A stretch of 64,000 nucleotides of DNA, from NCBI RefSeq assembly GCF_049195245.1, contig NZ_JBMIRR010000027.1, positions 1,054,001 to 1,118,000 on the forward strand. Reading direction: 5' to 3'. Every line of letters starts with the position of its first letter. Within the stretch, counting starts at the first letter, position 1. The stretch is from Arenimonas sp049195245 (GTDB lineage Bacteria > Pseudomonadota > Gammaproteobacteria > Xanthomonadales > Xanthomonadaceae). The notes beneath the pieces are model-generated. The model searched no databases. It saw only the letters and a program-made list of their open reading frames with translations, and was not told the DNA's origin. Positions 1-8,746 of this stretch are shown piece after piece. A program made the position numbers and the translations under genes.

Positions 1-2
1 AC

Positions 3-50
3 GGCACTGCGCTGGAATGGCTGGGCCTGACCCGCACGAGGTTCGAATGA
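3..50 (+). CDS. 3' end of an unidentified upstream gene (partial)
   Basis: The window opens inside an open frame whose last 15 codons end in a TGA that overlaps the ATG of kynU as ATGA. That junction matches the other coupled junctions in this run, which is why this frame is preferred to the other frame, where a TGA falls at 28-30. Too little remains to identify the product. It probably belongs to the same operon as kynU. Confidence 0.45.
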   Translation, partial: GTALEWLGLTRTRFE

Positions 51-1312
51 ACACGGCCGCCGAACTCGACGCCGCCGATCCGCTGCGGCATTTCCGCGAA
101 CGTTTCCACATCCCGCAGCATGACGGCCAGGACCAGGCCTATTTCTGCGGCAACTCGCTGGGCCTGCAGCCGCGCGGCGTGCGTGCGGCGCTGATGCAGG
201 AACTGGACGACTGGTCGGAACTGGGCGTGGAGGCGCACTTCCGCGGCAAGCAACCGTGGATGCCCTACCACGAGAGCGTGCGCGACGCGCTGGCGCAGGT
301 GGTGGGCGCGCTGCCGGTCGAGGTGGTGGCGATGAATTCGCTGACCGCCAACCTGCACCTGCTGATGGTGAGCTTTTACCGTCCCACCCGGGAGCGGCCC
401 GCGATCCTGATCGAGGCCGGCGCGTTTCCCTCAGACCACCACGCGGTGGCCTCGCAGATCCGCTTCCACGGCTTCGACCCGGCCACCGACCTGATCACGC
501 TGGCGCCCGACGAACCCGCGGGCACCATCTCGATGCAGGCCATCGAACGCGTGCTGGCCGAACACGGCCACCGCATCGCCCTGGTGCTGTGGCCGGGCGT
601 GCAGTACCGCACCGGCCAGGCCTTCGACCTGAAGGAAATCGCGCGGCTGGCGCACGCCCGCGGCTGCACCGTGGGTTACGACCTGGCGCACGGCGCCGGC
701 AACCTGCCGCTGCAGTTGCACGACAGCGGCGCCGACTTCGCCGCCTGGTGCAGCTACAAGTACCTCAACGCCGGACCCGGCGCGGTGGCCGGAGCCTTCG
801 TGCACGAGCGCCATGCGCGCGCCGAGCTGCCGCGCTTCGCCGGCTGGTGGGGCCACGACCAGGCCACGCGTTTCCGCATGGGTCCGGAGTTCGTGCCCAC
901 GCCCGGTGCCGAAGGCTGGCAGCTGAGCAATCCGCCGATCCTGGCGCTGGCGCCGCTGCGCGTTTCGCTGGACCTGTACGCCGAGGCCGGCATGGACCGG
1001 CTGCGCGCCAAGTCGGAGAAGCTCACCGGCTATCTGGAAACACAGATCGCGCAGCACTGCCCTCAGACCCTGCAGGTGGTGACGCCGGCAGAGCCCGCGC
1101 GCCGCGGCTGCCAGTTGTCCCTGCGCGTGGCCGGTGGCCGTGAGCGCGGCCGCGCGCTGTTCGAGCACCTGGCGGCCCGCGGCATCGTCGGCGACTGGCG
1201 CGAGCCCGACGTGATCCGCATTTCGCCGGTGCCGCTGTACAACCGCTACGCCGACGTGGACCGCTTCGTCGCCGCGGTCGCCGCCTGGTCGCAGGGACCC
1301 GCCGCCCCGTGA
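47..1312 (+). CDS. kynU: kynureninase
   Basis: PLP-dependent hydrolase that cleaves L-kynurenine or 3-hydroxykynurenine to (3-hydroxy)anthranilate and alanine in the cytoplasm. The 421-residue product has the normal length for the family. The aspartate motif YDLAHGAGN is at about residues 211-219, and the Schiff-base lysine is K238 in the motif SYKYLNAGPG. An in-frame ATG lies 10 codons upstream, but position 47 is preferred because it has a gagg ribosome site 5-6 bases ahead and overlaps the stop of the preceding frame as ATGA. Kmo, the enzyme that makes its hydroxylated substrate, is encoded two genes downstream, so the run serves tryptophan breakdown or de novo NAD synthesis through quinolinate. 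Identification is firm. Confidence 0.96.
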   Translation: MNTAAELDAADPLRHFRERFHIPQHDGQDQAYFCGNSLGLQPRGVRAALMQELDDWSELGVEAHFRGKQPWMPYHESVRDALAQVVGALPVEVVAMNSLTANLHLLMVSFYRPTRERPAILIEAGAFPSDHHAVASQIRFHGFDPATDLITLAPDEPAGTISMQAIERVLAEHGHRIALVLWPGVQYRTGQAFDLKEIARLAHARGCTVGYDLAHGAGNLPLQLHDSGADFAAWCSYKYLNAGPGAVAGAFVHERHARAELPRFAGWWGHDQATRFRMGPEFVPTPGAEGWQLSNPPILALAPLRVSLDLYAEAGMDRLRAKSEKLTGYLETQIAQHCPQTLQVVTPAEPARRGCQLSLRVAGGRERGRALFEHLAARGIVGDWREPDVIRISPVPLYNRYADVDRFVAAVAAWSQGPAAP

Positions 1313-2367
1313 GCCTGATCAGCCTGCGCCGCGATTCCTTCAGCCTGCTGCGCGAGCTGATGCGCTGGCGCGTGGCGATGGTGCTGTCGGTGCTGATCGC
1401 GGTGCTGATGGTGGTACTGGGCAGCGTGAACGTGCGCATGGGCCTGCAGGACACCGCCCAGCTGGCCTGGATCGTGCTGGGCATTGCCCTGGCCTGCATC
1501 GTGGCGCTGCTGGTGCTGCCGCGGCACACGGGCGGCACGGTGTTCTTCTGCGCCATCGCCCTGCTGATGGTGGGCGTGATGGCCTTCGGCTGGTACCACG
1601 GCCGCAACATGCAGCACTGGGCCTACATCTTCCCGCCGGTGATCGTGTTCCTGCTGCGTTCTGACCGGGCGCTGGTGGCGATGGTGCTGTTCGGCCTCTA
1701 CGCCTCCGCGATGACCCTGCCGCTGGTGCCCGGCATCGACGTGGTGCGCTTCGCCAGCGGCTACGGCCTGCTGGTGTGCTTCATGTACACCTATGCGCTG
1801 CTGCAGGAGCGGGCCGCGCTGATGCTGCGCTACCACTCCGACCACGACGCGCTCAGCAACTGCTTCAACCGCCGCACCTTCAACGAAGCGCTGGAACAGC
1901 TGGCCGGCCCACGGTCCAGCGCGCGCCGCTGCACCTTCCTGCTGATCGACATCGACTACTTCAAGGCCATCAACGACCTGCACGGCCACCTGGTGGGCGA
2001 CCGCATCATCACCCAGGTGGCGGCCGAGCTCGGGCGCGCGATGGACCCGGACATCCCGCTGTTCCGCTACGGCGGCGAGGAGTTTTCGGCGATGCTGGCC
2101 GACGTGCCGGTGGCCGAGGGTGCGGTGCTGGCCGAGCAGCTGCGCGCCGCGGTGGAGGCCGCCGATTTCCAGGGCGTGCCGGTGACGGTGAGCATCGGCG
2201 TGTCGCACTGGGTGCGCGGCGAAGGCAGCGTCACCGCCGCGCTCGACCGCGCCGACCGCGCCCTGTACGAGGCCAAGCGCAGCGGCCGCAACCGCTGCAG
2301 CGTGTCCGCCCCTGCCGATCCGGCGACGCCCGAAGGCGCCGCCCCTGTCCGAGTCCCCCAACCTTGA
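1309..2367 (+). CDS. membrane-anchored diguanylate cyclase (GGDEF)
   Basis: The 352-residue protein has about six hydrophobic segments in its first 170 residues, then a GGDEF domain with the active-site motif GGEEF at residues 255-259. The family makes cyclic di-GMP from two GTP. The usual RxxD inhibitory site, five residues before GGEEF, is not present at that spacing, so product feedback is probably weak or absent. The membrane part looks like a sensor but I cannot assign it to a named family. It starts at GTG overlapping the kynU stop by 4 bp, and its own stop overlaps the TTG of kmo. It is therefore translated between two kynurenine-pathway enzymes, which is unusual for a signalling enzyme. 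Confidence 0.9.
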   Translation: MSLISLRRDSFSLLRELMRWRVAMVLSVLIAVLMVVLGSVNVRMGLQDTAQLAWIVLGIALACIVALLVLPRHTGGTVFFCAIALLMVGVMAFGWYHGRNMQHWAYIFPPVIVFLLRSDRALVAMVLFGLYASAMTLPLVPGIDVVRFASGYGLLVCFMYTYALLQERAALMLRYHSDHDALSNCFNRRTFNEALEQLAGPRSSARRCTFLLIDIDYFKAINDLHGHLVGDRIITQVAAELGRAMDPDIPLFRYGGEEFSAMLADVPVAEGAVLAEQLRAAVEAADFQGVPVTVSIGVSHWVRGEGSVTAALDRADRALYEAKRSGRNRCSVSAPADPATPEGAAPVRVPQP

Positions 2368-3722
2368 ATCCCAGCCCCGAACGTTCTCTCACCCTGGTCG
2401 GCGCCGGCTTGGCCGGCGCCCTGCTCGCCACCCTGCTGGCCCGCCGGGGCTGGTCGGTGGACGTGTTCGAGAAGCGCCCCGACCCGCGTTCGCGCGGCTA
2501 CGAAGGCGGGCGCTCGATCAACCTGGCCCTGGCCGAGCGCGGTCTCAATGCGCTGCGCCTGGCCGGCCTGCAGGACGCGGTGATGGCGCAGGCGGTGATG
2601 ATGCGCGGCCGCATGGTGCATCCGCCCGGCGGCGGCCAGCAGCTGCAGCGCTACGGCCGCGACGACAGCGAAGTGATCTGGTCGGTGCACCGTGGCCGCC
2701 TGAACATCGCCATGCTCGACGCCGCCGAGGCGGCGGGGGCGCGGCTGCATTTCAACCGGCGCCTGGACGGCGTGGACTTCGACGCGCGCCGCGCCCGCTT
2801 CGTCAACGACCACGACCGCGACGCCCACGTGCAGGACTTCGAGGCCCTGCTGGGCTGCGACGGTGCCGGCTCGGGCCTGCGCGAGGCGATGCGCCCGCGC
2901 GTGGACCTGGGCGAACGCTTCGAGCCGCTGGGCCACGGCTACAAGGAACTCGAGATACCGCCCGATGCCTCCGGCGGCTTCCGCATCGAGCCCCATGCCC
3001 TGCACATCTGGCCGCGCGGCGGCTACATGTGCATCGCCCTGCCCAACACCGAACAGACCTTCACGGTGACGCTGTTCCTGCCGATGCGGGGCGACCCCAG
3101 CTTCGCCACCCTGCCCGACCTGGCCGCGGCGCGCGACTTCTTCGCGCGTGACTTCGCAGATGCGCTGCCGCTGGTGCCCGACTTCGACGCCGACTGGACC
3201 AACAACCCGGTCAGCGGCCTGGGCACGCTGTCGCTGCAGCGCTGGCACCTGGACGGACGCGCCGTGCTGCTGGGCGACGCGGCGCACGCCATGGTGCCCT
3301 TCCACGGCCAGGGCATGAACTGCGCCTTCGAGGACTGCGTGGCGCTGGACCGCCACCTGGCCGCCAGCCCGGATTTCGCCGCGGCGTTCGCCGCTTTCGA
3401 GGCCGAGCGCCGGCCCAATGCCGACGCGATCCAGGCCATGGCGCTGGAGAACTACGTCGAGATGCGCGACCGCGTGGACGACGCCGACTGGCTGCTGCAG
3501 CGCGCGCTGGAGCGCGTGCTGGCCGAGCGCCACCCGGGCCGCTTCGTGCCGCGCTATTCGATGGTCAGCTTCCTGCGCGTGCCCTACGCCACCGCCTTCG
3601 CGCGCGGCAAGGTGCAGCGCGCGATCCTGGTGCAGGCCACGCAGGGCAAGGCCGGCGTGGAGGAAGTCGACCTCGCCGCCGCCGACGCCCAGGTGCTGGC
3701 GCAGCTGGATCCGCTGGAGTGA
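2364..3722 (+). CDS. kmo: kynurenine 3-monooxygenase
   Basis: FAD-dependent hydroxylase that converts L-kynurenine to 3-hydroxykynurenine with NADPH and O2. The N-terminal dinucleotide fold carries GAGLAG at residues 13-18. A second FAD-contact motif, GDAAHAMVPFHGQG, begins at residue 304. The length of 452 residues matches bacterial Kmo. The open frame extends far upstream through the GGDEF gene, but homology begins right after a TTG that overlaps the preceding stop as TTGA, so that TTG is taken as the start. The C-terminal part is hydrophilic with one moderately hydrophobic stretch, as in the family. Confidence 0.94.
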   Translation: MNPSPERSLTLVGAGLAGALLATLLARRGWSVDVFEKRPDPRSRGYEGGRSINLALAERGLNALRLAGLQDAVMAQAVMMRGRMVHPPGGGQQLQRYGRDDSEVIWSVHRGRLNIAMLDAAEAAGARLHFNRRLDGVDFDARRARFVNDHDRDAHVQDFEALLGCDGAGSGLREAMRPRVDLGERFEPLGHGYKELEIPPDASGGFRIEPHALHIWPRGGYMCIALPNTEQTFTVTLFLPMRGDPSFATLPDLAAARDFFARDFADALPLVPDFDADWTNNPVSGLGTLSLQRWHLDGRAVLLGDAAHAMVPFHGQGMNCAFEDCVALDRHLAASPDFAAAFAAFEAERRPNADAIQAMALENYVEMRDRVDDADWLLQRALERVLAERHPGRFVPRYSMVSFLRVPYATAFARGKVQRAILVQATQGKAGVEEVDLAAADAQVLAQLDPLE

Positions 3723-5158
3723 GCGCGAAGTCCCTGCTCTGGTACGACCTGGAAACCTTCGGCCGCGATCCGCGCCGGACCCGCATCGCGCAGTTCGCGG
3801 CGATCCGCACCGACCTGGACCTGCAGCCCATCGGCGAGCCGGTGAGCCTGTTCTGCCAGCCCGCGCGAGACCTGCTGCCCTCGCCCGCGGCCACGATGAT
3901 CACGGGCATCACGCCGCAGCGCGCGCTGGCCGAGGGCCTGCGCGAAGCCGACTTCATCGGCCGGGTCGCCGAGGAGCTGTCGCAGCCGGGCACCTGCGCG
4001 GTGGGCTACAACTCGATCCGGTTCGACGACGAGTTCGTGCGTTTCGGCCTGTACCGGAATTTCCACGACGCCTACGAACGCGAGTGGCGCAACGGCAATT
4101 CGCGCTGGGACCTGCTGGACGTGCTGCGCCTGGCCGAAGCCCTGCGCCCCGAGGGGCTGCAGTGGCCGCTGCGCGAGGACGGCGCGCCCAGCTTCAAGCT
4201 CGAGCACCTGGCCCTGGCCAATGGCGTGCGCGAGGGCGAGGCGCACGAGGCGCTGTCGGACGTGCGTGCGCTGATCGGCTTGGCGCGCCGCTTCAAGGCC
4301 GCGCAGCCGCGGCTGTGGGACTACGCCTTCGAACTGCGCGACAAGCGCAAGGTGGGCGCCCTGCTGGACGTGGCCAACATGACGCCGCTGCTGCACATCT
4401 CCTCGCGCTATCCCGCCAGCCGGCACTGCGCGGCGCTGGTGGCCCCGATCGCGCGGCATCCGCGGATCGAATCGCGGGTGATCGTCTGCGGTCTGGACGA
4501 GGACCTGTCCGCCCTGCTGACGATGGAACCCGGCGACATCGCCGACCGGCTGTACACGCCGGCGGCCGACCTGCCCGAGGGCGAGCGGCGCATCCCGCTC
4601 AAGGAAGTGCACACCAACAAGTGCCCGGTGCTGCTGCCGCTGGCGCACCTGCGCGAGTCGGACTTCCAGCGCCTGGGCATCGACCGCGAGGCCTGCCTGG
4701 CGCGCGCGGCCGAGCTGCGCGCCGCGCCCGGCCTGGCCGAGAAGGTGCGGCGGGTGTTCGCGGCCGACGCGGCGCGCGAACCCGCGGACGCCGATGCGGC
4801 GCTGTACGACGGCTTCCCGTCCGATGCCGACAAGCGTTTGTTCCCGCGTGTGCGCAGCGCCTTGCCGTCCGAACTGGCCGACTTCGCTCCGCGTTTCGAC
4901 GACCCGCGCTATGCCGAACTGCTGTTCCGCTACCGTGCCCGCAACTGGCCCGACACCCTCGACGCATCCGAGCAGTCGCGCTGGGACGACTATCGTCGCC
5001 ACCGGCTGGGCACGGCAACCGGCTTGTCGGAATACGATTTCCCCGGCTACCGCGCCGAGATCGCCGCCCTGCGCGCCAGCCAGGGCCCTGGCCCGGCGCA
5101 GGCCTGGCTGGACGCGCTGGAGGCCTGGGGCCACGACCTGGAGCAAGAACTGGCATGA
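3719..5158 (+). CDS. sbcB: exodeoxyribonuclease I
   Basis: Single-strand-specific 3' to 5' exonuclease of the DnaQ superfamily, used in recombination and mismatch repair. The first exonuclease motif WYDLETFG puts the metal ligands at D10 and E12. The second motif is NSIRFDDEF. The third, HEALSDVRALIGL, carries D181. The 479-residue length and the C-terminal helical extension with the ExoI-specific SH3-like middle region agree with the E. coli enzyme. It starts at GTG overlapping the kmo stop (GTGA), so a DNA-repair nuclease is coupled to a metabolic operon. The link is probably only positional. Confidence 0.95.
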   Translation: MSAKSLLWYDLETFGRDPRRTRIAQFAAIRTDLDLQPIGEPVSLFCQPARDLLPSPAATMITGITPQRALAEGLREADFIGRVAEELSQPGTCAVGYNSIRFDDEFVRFGLYRNFHDAYEREWRNGNSRWDLLDVLRLAEALRPEGLQWPLREDGAPSFKLEHLALANGVREGEAHEALSDVRALIGLARRFKAAQPRLWDYAFELRDKRKVGALLDVANMTPLLHISSRYPASRHCAALVAPIARHPRIESRVIVCGLDEDLSALLTMEPGDIADRLYTPAADLPEGERRIPLKEVHTNKCPVLLPLAHLRESDFQRLGIDREACLARAAELRAAPGLAEKVRRVFAADAAREPADADAALYDGFPSDADKRLFPRVRSALPSELADFAPRFDDPRYAELLFRYRARNWPDTLDASEQSRWDDYRRHRLGTATGLSEYDFPGYRAEIAALRASQGPGPAQAWLDALEAWGHDLEQELA

Positions 5159-5838
5159 GCACCTACTTCACCGCCAAAACCTTCAAGTTCCTGCGCGCGC
5201 TGGGGCGCAACAACTCGCGCGAATGGTTCAACGCGCACAAGGCCGACTACGAGGCGCACCTGCGCCAGCCCTTCCTGCAGCTGATCACCGACCTGCAGCC
5301 GGACCTGGCCGTGATCAGTGCGCACTACCGCGCCGATCCGCGCGCGATGGGCGGCTCGCTGTTCCGCATCCACCGCGACACCCGTTTCTCGAACGACAAG
5401 ACCCCTTACAAGACCTGGTCCGGCGCGCGCTTCTTCCACGAGCGCAGCAAGACCGTGCCGGCACCCTCCTTCTACCTGCACGTGCAGCCGGGCGCCTGCT
5501 TCCTCGGCGCCGGCCTCTGGCACCCGGAGCCCGAGACGCAGCGCCGCATCCGCAACTTCATGGTGGACAACCCCACCGGCTGGAAGGCCGCCACGCGCGC
5601 GCCTGCCTTCAGGCGCCGCTTCGAGCTCACCGGCGACACGCTGGTGCGGCCGCCGCGCGGTTATCCGGCCGACCATGAGCTGATCGAAGACCTCAAGCGC
5701 AAGGACTTCGTCGCCGGCGCCGGCCTCGACGACGAGACGGTGCTGGGCCCGCGCCTGCGCCAGGCCGTGGCCAGCGGCTTCACCGGCATGGCGCCGATGG
5801 TGGACTACCTCTGCGCCGCGCTGGACCTGGAGTTCTGA
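5155..5838 (+). CDS. DUF2461 family protein
   Basis: The 227-residue protein matches the widespread DUF2461 family (TIGR02453) of unknown function. Its signature includes NNSREWFNAHKADYE near the N-terminus and RIHRDTRFSNDKTPYK near residue 75. No signal peptide or membrane segment is visible, so it is probably cytoplasmic. The ATG overlaps the sbcB stop. The gene is usually a single orphan in genomes and its biochemical role has not been defined. The family call is firm; no function is proposed. Confidence 0.88.
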   Translation: MSTYFTAKTFKFLRALGRNNSREWFNAHKADYEAHLRQPFLQLITDLQPDLAVISAHYRADPRAMGGSLFRIHRDTRFSNDKTPYKTWSGARFFHERSKTVPAPSFYLHVQPGACFLGAGLWHPEPETQRRIRNFMVDNPTGWKAATRAPAFRRRFELTGDTLVRPPRGYPADHELIEDLKRKDFVAGAGLDDETVLGPRLRQAVASGFTGMAPMVDYLCAALDLEF

Positions 5839-5843
5839 GGCCG

Positions 5844-6446
5844 ATGGACCTGGCGCTGTTCGATTTCGACGGCACCCTCACCGACCGCGAAACGATGCCG
5901 GTGTTCATGCACCGGGCGGTGCGGCCACGGCGCCTGGCCTGGGGCAAGCCGCTGCTGATGCCGCTGGTCGTGGGCTACCGCATCGGCGCAGTGCCGGGAA
6001 CGGTGGTGCGCGCCGCGATCTGCCGGCTGGGCTTCCGCGGCGTGCCGGCAGCGGAACTGGAAGGCCACGGCCAGGCCTTCGCGCAAGACTACCTGCCCAC
6101 CGTGCTCCGTCCGGAAATGATGGCGCGCATCGGCTGGCATCGCGATCGCGGCGATACCGTGGCCCTGGTGTCCGGCGGACTCGACGTGTACCTGGCCCCG
6201 TGGGCGCGGCAGCACGGCCTGGCCCTGCTGTGCTCGCAGCTCGAACGTGACGGCGACCGGCTCACGGGCCGCTACCAGGGCCACCAGTGCGTCGGCGCGG
6301 AGAAGGCCAGGCGTGTGCGCCAGCAGTACGATCTCGCGCGCTTCGGCCGCATCTACGCCTACGGCGACACGCCAGAAGACCGTGAGCTGCTGGCGCTGGC
6401 GCACGAGGCCTGCTATCGCGGCCTGGACGGCCGGGCGGAGCCGTAG
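5844..6446 (+). CDS. HAD superfamily phosphatase (subfamily IB)
   Basis: A 200-residue phosphohydrolase with the four HAD motifs. DFDGT carries nucleophile D7 and acid/base D9. Motif II is the VSGG region near residue 113, motif III is the lysine in GAEKARRV, and motif IV is GDTPED. A helical cap lies between motifs I and II, which places it in the IB group with phosphoserine phosphatase and phosphatidylglycerophosphatase C. The substrate cannot be read from sequence. It begins 5 bp after the DUF2461 stop and closes the coupled run that starts at kynU. Confidence 0.85.
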   Translation: MDLALFDFDGTLTDRETMPVFMHRAVRPRRLAWGKPLLMPLVVGYRIGAVPGTVVRAAICRLGFRGVPAAELEGHGQAFAQDYLPTVLRPEMMARIGWHRDRGDTVALVSGGLDVYLAPWARQHGLALLCSQLERDGDRLTGRYQGHQCVGAEKARRVRQQYDLARFGRIYAYGDTPEDRELLALAHEACYRGLDGRAEP

Positions 6447-6449
6447 GAT

Positions 6450-6623
6450 TTACTGCGGCGGGTCCTTGGAACGCGTGCGCGATACCGCGGTCATGATGCC
6501 CAGGCCCAGCGCGATGAGGCAGATGATCACCACGTACAGCGTAGCCAGCCCCAGGGTGACCAGGCCCCAGGCGATGCCGCCGATGACCAGCAGCAAGCCG
6601 ACCAGATAGATTGCGAATGACAT
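6450..6623 (-). CDS. 57-residue membrane protein
   Basis: A short minus-strand gene, convergent with the HAD phosphatase and separated from it by 3 bp. The product begins MSFAIYLVGLLLVIGG and has two long hydrophobic stretches covering roughly residues 4-50, followed by a short charged tail, SRTRSKDPPQ. A good ribosome site (AAGGA) lies about 7 bases before the ATG. Codon use is typical of the genome and the ending is clean, which supports a real gene despite its size. The function is unknown; it looks like a small inner-membrane protein. Confidence 0.7.
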   Translation of the reverse strand: MSFAIYLVGLLLVIGGIAWGLVTLGLATLYVVIICLIALGLGIMTAVSRTRSKDPPQ

Positions 6624-6641
6624 GGCACGTCCTTTTGTCGC

Positions 6642-6655
6642 CGACCGGTTGGTCG
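6642..6655. promoter_or_regulatory. possible operator, inverted repeat CGACC-GGTT-GGTCG
   Basis: A perfect 5-bp inverted repeat with a GGTT centre lies 18 bp ahead of the start codon of the 57-residue membrane protein. TetR-family repressors often bind dyads of this kind. No regulator gene is next to it, so the assignment is tentative. Confidence 0.25.
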
Positions 6656-6921
6656 AACCGCGCCCACTGTACTCATATCCTTCGCCGACGGCACCGGGCC
6701 CGGCGTGCGCGGCGTCATGATCGGTTCAAGCGGGGTGATTCGATTTGCACGGATGCGGTGCAATGTTTCGTGCAAGCTGCCGCCCGGAGGCTAGCGACGG
6801 GCCCGGGACCCGCCGCCAGAGTGCTCACAGAATCGGGGGCGCCACAAGACTGTTGCCGGGCCCCATCTTTGCGCACTATCCGCCTCGCCGACGCCGGATA
6901 TCGCCAGGGAGGAGCATCCGG

Positions 6922-7374
6922 ATGTACCGACACCCACGGAGCTGCCTGCGGCAGCTGCACCTGGTGATGGGCCTGGTGACCCTGGCCGCCTTCGTCCTGA
7001 CCGGCCAGTACCTGGACAAGGTCCACGACCACCTGGTCGGCATGCCGGACGGGCCGCGACTGTTCCTTCGTTCGGCGCACATCTACCTGCTGTGGTCCGG
7101 TATCGCCAACGCCCTGCTGGGCTGTCATCTGGCCCGCGCACCGCGGGGATTCGCACGACCGCTGCAGACCTCGTCGAGCCTGCTGATCCTGGCAGCGCCC
7201 TTGCTGCTGGCCTATTCATTCTTCCTGGAGCCCTATGGCCCCGATCTCCAGCGACCGGTGAGCTGGTGGGCGAACGTGGCCGCCTTCGCCGGCGTGCTGG
7301 GCCACGCCGCGGCGCATTGGCTTGGCGGACGCGGCAACGCCGATGCCGCCATGACCCCGGCCGCCGAACGCTAA
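6922..7374 (+). CDS. four-helix membrane protein, unknown function
   Basis: The 150-residue product has about four hydrophobic segments (near residues 13-30, 53-70, 83-100 and 117-135) with a short loop rich in His and Asp after the first. I do not recognise the family. The ATG is chosen because a strong agggaggagc ribosome site sits just ahead of it and the hydrophobic pattern begins there, although the frame is open further upstream. It is the first gene of a tightly spaced four-gene set, with 16 bp to the next gene, that also encodes a second membrane protein, an alpha/beta hydrolase and a cupin. Confidence 0.75.
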   Translation: MYRHPRSCLRQLHLVMGLVTLAAFVLTGQYLDKVHDHLVGMPDGPRLFLRSAHIYLLWSGIANALLGCHLARAPRGFARPLQTSSSLLILAAPLLLAYSFFLEPYGPDLQRPVSWWANVAAFAGVLGHAAAHWLGGRGNADAAMTPAAER

Positions 7375-7390
7375 GCAAGGAGCAATCCCC

Positions 7391-7816
7391 ATGTCCCGGC
7401 TACTGATGCTGCTGAGCACCGGAATCGCGCTGTTGCTGGGCGTGATCCATCTTGCCTACACCTTCTCCGGTTCGCGCCTGCTGCCGCGGGATCCTTCGCT
7501 GCTGGACGCGATGCAGCGCGCGCCGCTCAGCCTCACGGCGGAAACCACCGTCTGGCGCGCGTGGGTGGGCTTCAACGCCAGCCACGGGCTTGGGCTGGTT
7601 CTGTTCGCGCTGGTGTTCGCCTACCTCGCGATGGCGCAGCCGCAGGTGCTGTTCGCGTCCAACTTCCTGCTCGCGGTCGGGTTCGCGATGCTGCTGTGCC
7701 TGCTGGTCCTGGCGAGGGTTTACTGGTTCAGCATCCCGACCGCGGGCATGGCCGCCTGCGTGCTGTGTTTCGCCGCGAGCATCGCCGCGGCCCGGTTCTG
7801 GCCACACGGAGGCTGA
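7391..7816 (+). CDS. small membrane protein, unknown function
   Basis: A 141-residue protein with four predicted membrane helices, the first overlapping a signal-like N-terminus. The conserved-looking stretch WRAWVGFNASHGLGL precedes the second helix. This layout resembles small four-helix membrane proteins annotated only as hypothetical. An aagga ribosome site lies before the ATG. It is the second member of the four-gene set and ends 4 bp before the hydrolase start, so it is probably cotranscribed. No function can be assigned. Confidence 0.75.
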   Translation: MSRLLMLLSTGIALLLGVIHLAYTFSGSRLLPRDPSLLDAMQRAPLSLTAETTVWRAWVGFNASHGLGLVLFALVFAYLAMAQPQVLFASNFLLAVGFAMLLCLLVLARVYWFSIPTAGMAACVLCFAASIAAARFWPHGG

Positions 7817-7820
7817 TCCG

Positions 7821-8720
7821 ATGGTTTCCCACCCTGCAAGCACGCTCCGCACCCGCCTGGCCCTGGCTGATCCGGTGCCCATGGACTTCGAACACGGCGA
7901 GGTCGTCGAGGGCGATGGTTACGTGCGCCAACGGATCCAATACCGCGGCCGCGAGGATGACCTGATCCCGGCCTACCTGTTCAAGCCCCAGGCTCGCGAC
8001 CCGGTGGGTGGCGTGGTGGTCTTCCACCAGCACAACGGCCAGTTCCACTTCGGCAAGAGCGAAGTGGCGGGCCTGGTCGGCGATCCGTTCCAGGCCTTCG
8101 GGCCGGCGCTGGCGCGCCGGGGCCTGGCGGTTCTGGCCCCGGACGCGATCAGCTTCGAGGACCGGCGCGAATCGGTGCAGGGCGTGCTGCCGGACGACTA
8201 TGACTGGCTGCAGCACTACAGCGCGATGAGCTACCGCCTGCTCGACGGCGACCTGCTGATGCGCAAATGCCTGGACGACGCACAGCGGGCGCTGAGCGTG
8301 CTGCTGGGGGCCACCGGCCTGGACGCGCGGCGCGTGGGCGTCGCCGGGCATTCCTACGGCGGCTACACGGCCCTTTACCACGCCGCCGTGGATGCGCGTT
8401 GCCGATTCGCCTGCATCAGCGGCGCCGTCTGCAGCTTCGCGACGCGCCGGCGGGAGAAGACCGGGATCACGCTGTTCGAAGCCGTGCCCGGCCTCGCCCG
8501 CGACATGGACACACACGACGTGCTGGCCGCCATCGGTCCCCGCCCGACCCTGGTCGTGTCGGGAACCCAGGACAAATACTCGCGGGACGCCGACCAGGTG
8601 GTAGCCCGCGCCGGCGGCGACTTCATCACCCAACTGCGCGTGGACCGCGGGCATGCCCTGGACCAGGAAAGATTCGACGCGATCGTGGCGTGGCTCGTCG
8701 ATTGCGTCGACCCACAGTGA
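7821..8720 (+). CDS. alpha/beta hydrolase, dienelactone-hydrolase-like
   Basis: A 299-residue cytoplasmic hydrolase. The nucleophile elbow GHSYGG gives S178. The likely acid is D251 in GTQDKYS and the likely base is H278 in RGHALD. An HQHNG stretch after strand 3 would form the oxyanion region. There is no signal peptide. The substrate is unknown; the family cleaves esters, lactones or peptides. An acggagg ribosome site precedes the ATG. Membrane proteins upstream and a cupin downstream suggest a small catabolic or detoxification unit. Confidence 0.87.
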   Translation: MVSHPASTLRTRLALADPVPMDFEHGEVVEGDGYVRQRIQYRGREDDLIPAYLFKPQARDPVGGVVVFHQHNGQFHFGKSEVAGLVGDPFQAFGPALARRGLAVLAPDAISFEDRRESVQGVLPDDYDWLQHYSAMSYRLLDGDLLMRKCLDDAQRALSVLLGATGLDARRVGVAGHSYGGYTALYHAAVDARCRFACISGAVCSFATRRREKTGITLFEAVPGLARDMDTHDVLAAIGPRPTLVVSGTQDKYSRDADQVVARAGGDFITQLRVDRGHALDQERFDAIVAWLVDCVDPQ

Positions 8721-8746
8721 ACCAAGCCGGAGAAGGAAGCCGATGC

